Below are positions 59,001 to 64,000 of a stretch of 64,000 bases of DNA, in pieces. A program made the position numbers and the translations under genes. Numbering within the stretch: position 1 is the stretch's first letter; each line of letters begins with the position of its first letter. The notes under the pieces were generated by a model that saw only the letters and a list, made by a program, of their open reading frames with translations, ran no database searches and was not told the DNA's origin. The DNA is from Thunnus maccoyii (lineage: Eukaryota > Chordata > Actinopteri > Scombriformes > Scombridae): positions 2,898,001-2,962,000 of the forward strand of contig NC_056545.1 of the NCBI RefSeq assembly GCF_910596095.1, written 5' to 3'.

Positions 59001-62000
59001 ACCCAGACCAACCAAATGAAGAATCCTGTGTAAGAAAACAAATTAAAAGCAACACACAGATAAATAAAATCTTAACTCAAAGTCAGTTTACTAGATGTCA
59101 GTACATGTAAACCACACATAGGAGCCAGGAAGAAGATGCTTTTGCTGCAAATGGTTTATATGTTTCATACCAGCAGGTGATCTAACTACATGTGCTGTTG
59201 CCTTTCTTGAAAATAAAGTTAATAATATGTAAAGATGTGGGTTGTTCACACAGACCGCTACCATTCATGGCTACAGCTTTCTCGCTTCTAAGATTAACAT
59301 TGAACAACAGCCCTGCAATAAAATCCTGGTTTATTATGTTCAGTTTTTGTTGAAACTGTGTTAGAGAGGTGTTGATACAACTTTGTGGTCCATATCAACA
59401 CCTCTCCAAAACAATAAGACTGTTGTATCAGACTACTTTACTACTGAATGCCACTGATGGTTATTTTTTGGTTTCTTTTTTTCCTACATGTAGTTTTGGG
59501 ATGATCCCCACCAGTCCTCTACCCATTCACACTCCACTGATGCCCAGCCAGAGTATCGAGGTCTCTTTGCCAATCAACACCATCGGGCCGGTGATGAAGA
59601 TGGACCCACTCAATAATCTACAGGTACAGAAACACTCAATCACCAGACATTTGAACAGCAGTGCGACACATTCCCAATAACCTAACCGGCAGACGGTCAC
59701 TGTTGAGCGTCTGTGGCCGACCGTTACTTGTAGATTGTGCAGCAGCGTTGAAACTAGCCGCACACCACAAAATCTACAAGTACAATTTATTGAACCTTTT
59801 ATCTCTCCTTGCTTTTTTTCTTTTATTAGCAAAGAGCAATAGAAAACATACACAGTATGTAACTGCTTAGAAATCTTTGAGGTGTAATTATTTTTGGCCT
59901 TTTTACTTGCAAATTCACTTTAATGACCACACAGCGAAGCTGGTGGAATTGTTGAAAGGTAAACCTAATTAGATTCGAAAAGGAATCAGAAAGGATTATT
60001 TAAGTGGACTTGATTCAAATTCAATAAAATCCAATTGGACCCCATCCCTAGTCATTGAGAAAGAGTTGTCTGACTGCTCAGCTTAGTGAATTAGTGATTT
60101 CCCCCCATGTGGTGCAATTTCTGTATTTTTCACTTGTCTCTGTTGTTTTTTCCTTCCATAAGCAAAGACCATGCTGACTTGCCAACACCAGTGCAAAGCA
60201 AAACAAACATTTTCACTTTTTATTAGACAATTCTTACTCAGTAATCACATCATATAAACCAGTCTTTTACCTTGTTTTTTGGGGTTTTTTTATGTTTTTG
60301 GAGTACAAAAACAGACTATAAAAGACTCAGGGCAAAATACAGTAAAGTATGGAGACAGTTTGTAACAATTTTTTTTGCATCTAAGAAAGCAATAGATTCA
60401 GGATGTGTTAGCTTAGCTTAGAACCAGAACTGGAAACTGAGGGAAGCAGCTAACTTTTTTTTTTCACAAGGGACAAACTGGCACACAAGCACTTGCCCAC
60501 CAGAGATGAGTGCATTTCAACAGCAAATGACACTGAGTCAGATCTTATTTTTCTACTAATCTAGTGATCTCACATCACAGTCCCACATTGAATAATTTTC
60601 CAGCCACCAAATGCAAAAATATTCACTATTGCCAGAAATCTTGTGAAGTCATAACTAGCCAGAAAGTGTATTTTGAAAACTGTTGTTGAGTTGACCTTTT
60701 TTTACATATAATTTTTTACATTGCAGTTGCAGTTGACATTGAAAAGTGTTATTTCTTTTGTCAGATAATATAATGTGATGGTAATTTAAACCAAGTGTGT
60801 AAAATTACTTTTTATATAAGCGATCTAATATCAAGCCCATCTTCTGTTTTGTTTCTTGTTCACAGGTTGCCGTGAAGAACAGCATTGATGTTTTCTACTT
60901 CAGCGTACTCATCCCTCTCAACATATTCTTCGTCGAGGATGGAAAAATGGGTATAAAAAACTTTATAAAACCATCGCTATCAAACAACATCTTCCACAGC
61001 CACTGGAGCAGGAACACTTGGAAAATGTTAATTCATATAGTTATCAGATTGAATATGAAAAGGTTCATTAAATAGACTTACTGCAGACTTTAAGACTGCA
61101 CCACTGTGACAGTGATTCCTGAAAATACAAAGTACAGCAAATTGATACCAATTAAAATCCAGTTAGAGCTGCATCAATCATCCAATAATATTTAGTCTTT
61201 CTCTGTGTGTGGAAATCAGTTCTTGGGTTTTTCATTATTAATGTTCATAAGTTGTTTCTATTTTTTGTTTTCTTCAGAGCGACAGGTGTTCCTGGCTACC
61301 TGGAAAGACATCCCCAATGAAAATGAGCTTCAGTACCAGATAAAGGAGTGCCACCTAAATGCAGGTAAAGAGGGTTACCCTGTGTAAATGGCAACTTTGT
61401 TTAAAAAAAATGCTTTCAATTGTATTGCAATTTTTATAACATCTTGTTCTTTCAAAGCAGAAATATGATGTATGGCTAAAAAGATGCCTTCCCTGCTCTT
61501 ATTCAAGTTGTGGCTTGCTGTCTGTTAAGCTGATTTTTAACATTTCTAACTTTGACTCGTAGGATCTTTCACTGCAGGAGTGACAGATTCATTTACAAAG
61601 ATTATTGCTGGCTTAAGTTCAGTTTTTACAACTGATCTGTCCTCATCCAGTGTTCAATATAAACACCAGCTGACCAGTTAAAGTTTCCTTTCTTTGCTAG
61701 ATAAGTCACATGGGTCACTGGTGCAAGGCAGCGACCCTGTGATTGATGAACGATGATGAGCTTTAAGACAAAGTGATCCATCATATGACTAAAAATCAAA
61801 ATGTAATAATAAAGGGCAGCTTAATAGAAAAAAATATATATTATTATTATGAAATATATTTCATGACATAGCATAAAACAACAGGAAGTTCCTTGCTTGC
61901 AAAACATGAGATTATTTATTAAAGCTTCTGATGCGCATATACAAACAAAATCAAAGTGTCTCTACTGAAACATGCAGATAGATGGGCATCGTGTTTAGAA

Positions 62001-63867
62001 CTTACTGCTTTTCATCCTACCCTGTGACAAACAAGCAGTTGTCCCCTTTTGGTCCTTCAGTAGTCCCCAGGCCTCACGTTGAAAAGTTCATTTTAGCACG
62101 GGCACCAGTATCACTTGAAAGACTTCAAAAATGTCTGATAACCTCTTACAACTCATCCAAAGACCTCACACTTTTCTCTTGTGTTTTCTTTCTCCACCCA
62201 CATGCCTATCTCAGGATACTTCAATATTTCCTCTTCCTCTGTACCCGAGGGATACCTCCAACTTTCTTTCCTTTCAGAATATGCTCATGATTGTACTGCT
62301 GTTATCCTGGCAGCAGAATGGCTAATAACCCATGGTGGCTGCCCAGGACCAGTGTTGTAGTATACCTGGTCAGGTTTACTGAAATCTGAAGGTTGTCTGT
62401 CATGATTGATTAATACCCCCATAGAGCTAATTTACCACTAATTCCCTGATAAACCATTTGCCAGTAGCAGAGTTTCCATTAGTTCGTGCATACATTAGTG
62501 TTAGTACCTACAGTATAGTGATTACTGCTCCAGTAGTGATTACAGCTTCTTACGTGTGTTTCATGTGGTTTCTCTTTGTCCAGTAAATAGTTGTTGAGTG
62601 ATGTTTTCATTACTTGAAGTAACTTTAATTTTGGCCTTGCAGACACAGTATCAGGGAAGCTGCAGAACAACAACATCTACACCATTGCAAAGAGAAACGT
62701 AGAAGGCCAGGACATGCTCTACCAGTCCCTCAAGCTAACCAATGGCATCTGGATCTTGGCCGAGCTCCGCATTCAGCCTGGCAACCCCAACTATACGGTA
62801 CAGTATCTGTTTTTACAACAGGGCACCATAGTGACATTTTACAAACGCCGCCCCACTGGAGTAGAAGACAGACTGCTGCACTTATAGTGGAGTCTTGTTG
62901 AGTATCACGGCAATCTAGAGCCATTTTTTCCACCAACTTTACCAGTATGGAGCTAAGTTTGTATGGACAACATTATATCCAAATATTGCCCTTCAAACTT
63001 AACTAGATCACTAATTACTGTGAAGAACTGTGGAAACAAGTTTACCCCGGTCAGGCCTCAGGAATCCTTGCCCCTAACTATGGTTTGTGAATAACTAGAA
63101 CAGAAAAACTTCTTTAAAGATCTTTTTGATCAACACGAAAAAAATCTACAAATAATTCTTTCAAATGGTTATGGACTCTACCAACATTTGTATTGATTAC
63201 CAGGATATTAAAGCTACAATGTGTAAGTTTTCTCTTATATTTTTTTAGTTGAAATATGCTCCAAAGCATATCTTAATGTGGAGAAAGGTTTCCATGACCC
63301 AGGCTCACTGAACAATGTGGCAGCAGTACAGAGATATTCCCCCCTAAGGTTTTTCAGCAAGCCTGTGCTTTCTAACCAATCAGAGAAGGCCAAAGTCAGT
63401 GGTGGGAGCTCACAGCTGTCAAATCAATAAGTGAGGTCCATTTCTGGCCTACTACTCCTCATGTACTGAGGCTACTCAGGAATTAACTGCCAGAAGACGT
63501 TGCTATGACTTACTCACAGGCTCCCGATACTTGCATTAATCAAAGTATTAAGTAAAGTATTCTTTAAGATAACCTGTTGAAGAAGTTAAAGGGTAAATAC
63601 AAGTTAAAATGTGAAAGGAAAAGTCCATTACTGCTATGCCCTTTTCCAATCCTGCATCCTTAAACTGTGCTGTGTTAGTGGTGTAAATAGAGCTTTGTCC
63701 AGGCTTTAAAAATGGCCTCTTTCAGGTGGAAGAAGTGTGAATCAAGGTGTCTTCCATTGTAACCCTGTGTCTTCTCCTCTCTGCTTCCATAGCTGTCTCT
63801 CAAGTGTCGGGCCCCTGAGGTCTCTCAGTACGTCTACCAGATGTACGACTCTGTGCTGAAGAACTGA
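44007..63867 (+). CDS. ap2b1: AP-2 complex subunit beta (beta2-adaptin)
   Basis: Large subunit of the AP-2 clathrin adaptor at the plasma membrane. Twenty-one coding exons: 44007-44043, 44262-44367, 45263-45398, 45619-45864, 46235-46425, 47257-47478, 48483-48603, 49016-49111, 49991-50106, 50848-51013, 51923-52021, 52363-52622, 54454-54646, 56010-56051, 56856-57008, 58582-58727, 59494-59623, 60866-60950, 61278-61364, 62643-62797 and 63793-63867. They encode 953 residues. The helical trunk (1 to about 590) is almost identical to mammalian beta2. The hinge holds the clathrin box LLNLD (631-635), and the C-terminal ear follows from about 705. Beta2 rather than beta1 is shown by [22 protein letters not shown] and [17 protein letters not shown]. 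The 5' UTR is split: an acceptor ends at 43988 and the start context AATCATGAC has A at -3. Intron 3 uses a GC donor. Confidence 0.97.
48000..48260. repeat. Probable retroelement-derived fragment in ap2b1 intron 6
   Basis: TAGTACATTTCATACAAAAA, GATGCAATACAATGTGCTTC and a long A-rich series of AAAACAAAACAGG/AAAAAGACAAATC phrases resemble reversed fish LINE 3' UTRs (the CAAAGTGCTTTAT type). No protein remnant is visible. Confidence 0.35.
50228..50600. repeat. Fish repeat with GGTCAAAGGTCA core in ap2b1 intron 9
   Basis: It begins with ATGCCTCCGCACCGG and GGCCGGAGGCATTATG, a short inverted repeat, then TCTGTCCGTCCATCCATCCC, CTTGATATCTCAGGAACACC, GGTCAAAGGTCAAAGGTCAC and TTTTTGGTCATAACTCAAGA. 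I recognise this series as a dispersed teleost repeat. Confidence 0.55.
51490..51700. repeat. Fish MITE-like repeat in ap2b1 intron 10
   Basis: CCTGGTTACTTGGTTATACA, ACCAGGTTTCTGGTTTACAT, TTTCTCCAGTCAGCTGATTT and CATGTAAACGCACC resemble a dispersed fish repeat. Internal inverted phrases (GGTTACCAGG/CCTGGTTAC) suggest MITE structure. Boundaries are uncertain. Confidence 0.4.
52984..53060. repeat. Fragment of the TTAA palindromic element
   Basis: TATAGGTTCGCATTTTTTCA, AGTCTATCTTTAAACAATAG and CCCATGTGAATAATGAAAC match the first 70 bp of the element at 9342 and 41938 with mutations. The remainder is absent. It lies in ap2b1 intron 12. Confidence 0.5.
53745..54385. mobile_element. Element fragment ending GACTACAGCCCTA
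   Basis: The right end (GACCAACTAATCAACCAGTC, GACCAGCAGACTACAGCCC) matches a common hAT-like teleost terminal repeat read inward as TAGGGCTGTAGTC. A strong hairpin lies at 54153-54203. I do not see a matching left end. It lies in ap2b1 intron 12, immediately upstream of exon 13. Confidence 0.45.
54670..54693. repeat. (AT)n microsatellite in ap2b1 intron 13
   Basis: About twelve AT units preceded by a short (CA)n run, starting 24 bp after the exon 13 donor. Confidence 0.85.
56010..56051 (+). other. ap2b1: 42-nt cassette exon of ap2b1
   Basis: In-frame exon encoding [14 protein letters not shown] (residues 664-677), flanked by TCTCCTGTAG and GTAAGT. Human AP2B1 has two isoforms that differ by a nearly identical 14-residue Gly-rich insertion at this hinge position. 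The exon has phase 0 on both sides, so skipping keeps the frame and gives a 939-residue protein. Confidence 0.88.
57640..58025 (+). mobile_element. 3' end of a non-LTR retrotransposon in ap2b1 intron 15
   Basis: The translation around GAGGCAGCGATCTGGC to TTTTATGGTCTTGCTTTTAA gives [10 protein letters not shown] followed, after a frame change, by [15 protein letters not shown], typical of the C-terminal end of LINE reverse transcriptases. It is followed by the tail GTAAAGCACTTTGAGCTGCA and GTGCTATATAAATAAAG. It is a 5'-truncated, dead copy. Confidence 0.65.
63205..63480. repeat. Fish interspersed repeat in the last ap2b1 intron
   Basis: AAAGCTACAATGTGTAAGTT, ATATTCCCCCCTAAGG, TTCTAACCAATCAGAGAAGG and GGGAGCTCACAGCTGTCAA form a series I recognise as a dispersed teleost element. 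Ends are not defined. Confidence 0.4.
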
Positions 63868-64000
63868 CCTGCTGTACCACTTAGCAACTCTGCTTCATCC
63901 TGACAACAAACAGCAGTGTTTTATCATTTTCTTTCATCTGCAGAAAACTGCCAAAACAAAGGAATCCAAACAGTAAATGAGGGATACTAAATAATCTGGA
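63868..64000 (+). other. ap2b1: Start of the ap2b1 3' UTR, cut by the window
   Basis: Non-coding DNA downstream of the TGA stop codon. No polyadenylation signal lies inside the window, so the transcript continues beyond it. Confidence 0.8.

Noticed and set aside
1-64000. CRISPR arrays, prokaryotic operons, phage or integrated virus genes, tRNA and rRNA genes
   Set aside because: None was seen. The repeats present are dispersed or palindromic eukaryotic elements, and no tRNA-like cloverleaf or rRNA segment was noticed on reading.

Overview
This is vertebrate nuclear DNA, almost certainly from a spiny-rayed teleost fish. The evidence is five intron-rich genes with canonical vertebrate exon structures, AT-rich introns, and many short palindromic DNA-transposon derivatives and retroelement tails of kinds I recognise from fish genomes. 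There are no bacterial operons, phage genes or CRISPR arrays. I rebuilt four complete coding sequences and one 3'-truncated one exon by exon. Splice phases close without a frameshift in all five.

Layout: (1) pom121, minus strand, 8918 to beyond position 1: a nuclear-pore membrane nucleoporin with 11 exons visible and the C-terminal FG exon cut by the window edge. (2) A Kir3/GIRK-type potassium channel gene, minus strand, 10613-14991, 3 coding exons. (3) zw10, minus strand, 18932-29378, 16 coding exons, 775 aa. (4) mks1, plus strand, 30838-39624, 18 coding exons, 563 aa. (5) ap2b1, plus strand, 44007-63867, 21 coding exons, 953 aa; its 3' UTR runs off the window.

The genes belong to separate housekeeping or excitability systems rather than one pathway. 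POM121 anchors nuclear pores, the Kir channel sets membrane potential, ZW10 acts in Golgi-ER tethering and the kinetochore checkpoint, MKS1 builds the ciliary transition zone, and AP2B1 drives clathrin endocytosis. zw10 and mks1 are head to head with 1,459 bp between start codons, so they may share regulatory DNA. A good RFX X-box match lies about 225 bp upstream of the mks1 start.

Intergenic and intronic space is rich in mobile-element debris. The clearest pieces are two copies of a TTAA-bounded palindromic element (one nested inside an older repeat), a hAT-type element with a near-perfect 8-bp target duplication, a decayed Tc1-like transposase, several long inverted-repeat elements, and an inverted pair of retroelement tails around the zw10 first exon.

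I found no undescribed multi-gene system. The observations most worth checking are a GGCGG/GAAGAAG-type motif recurring at three unrelated promoters, the mks1 X-box, two GC-AG introns, a conserved 42-nt ap2b1 cassette exon, a TG-repeat splice acceptor in mks1, and an unusual pore and N-terminus in the Kir3-like channel.
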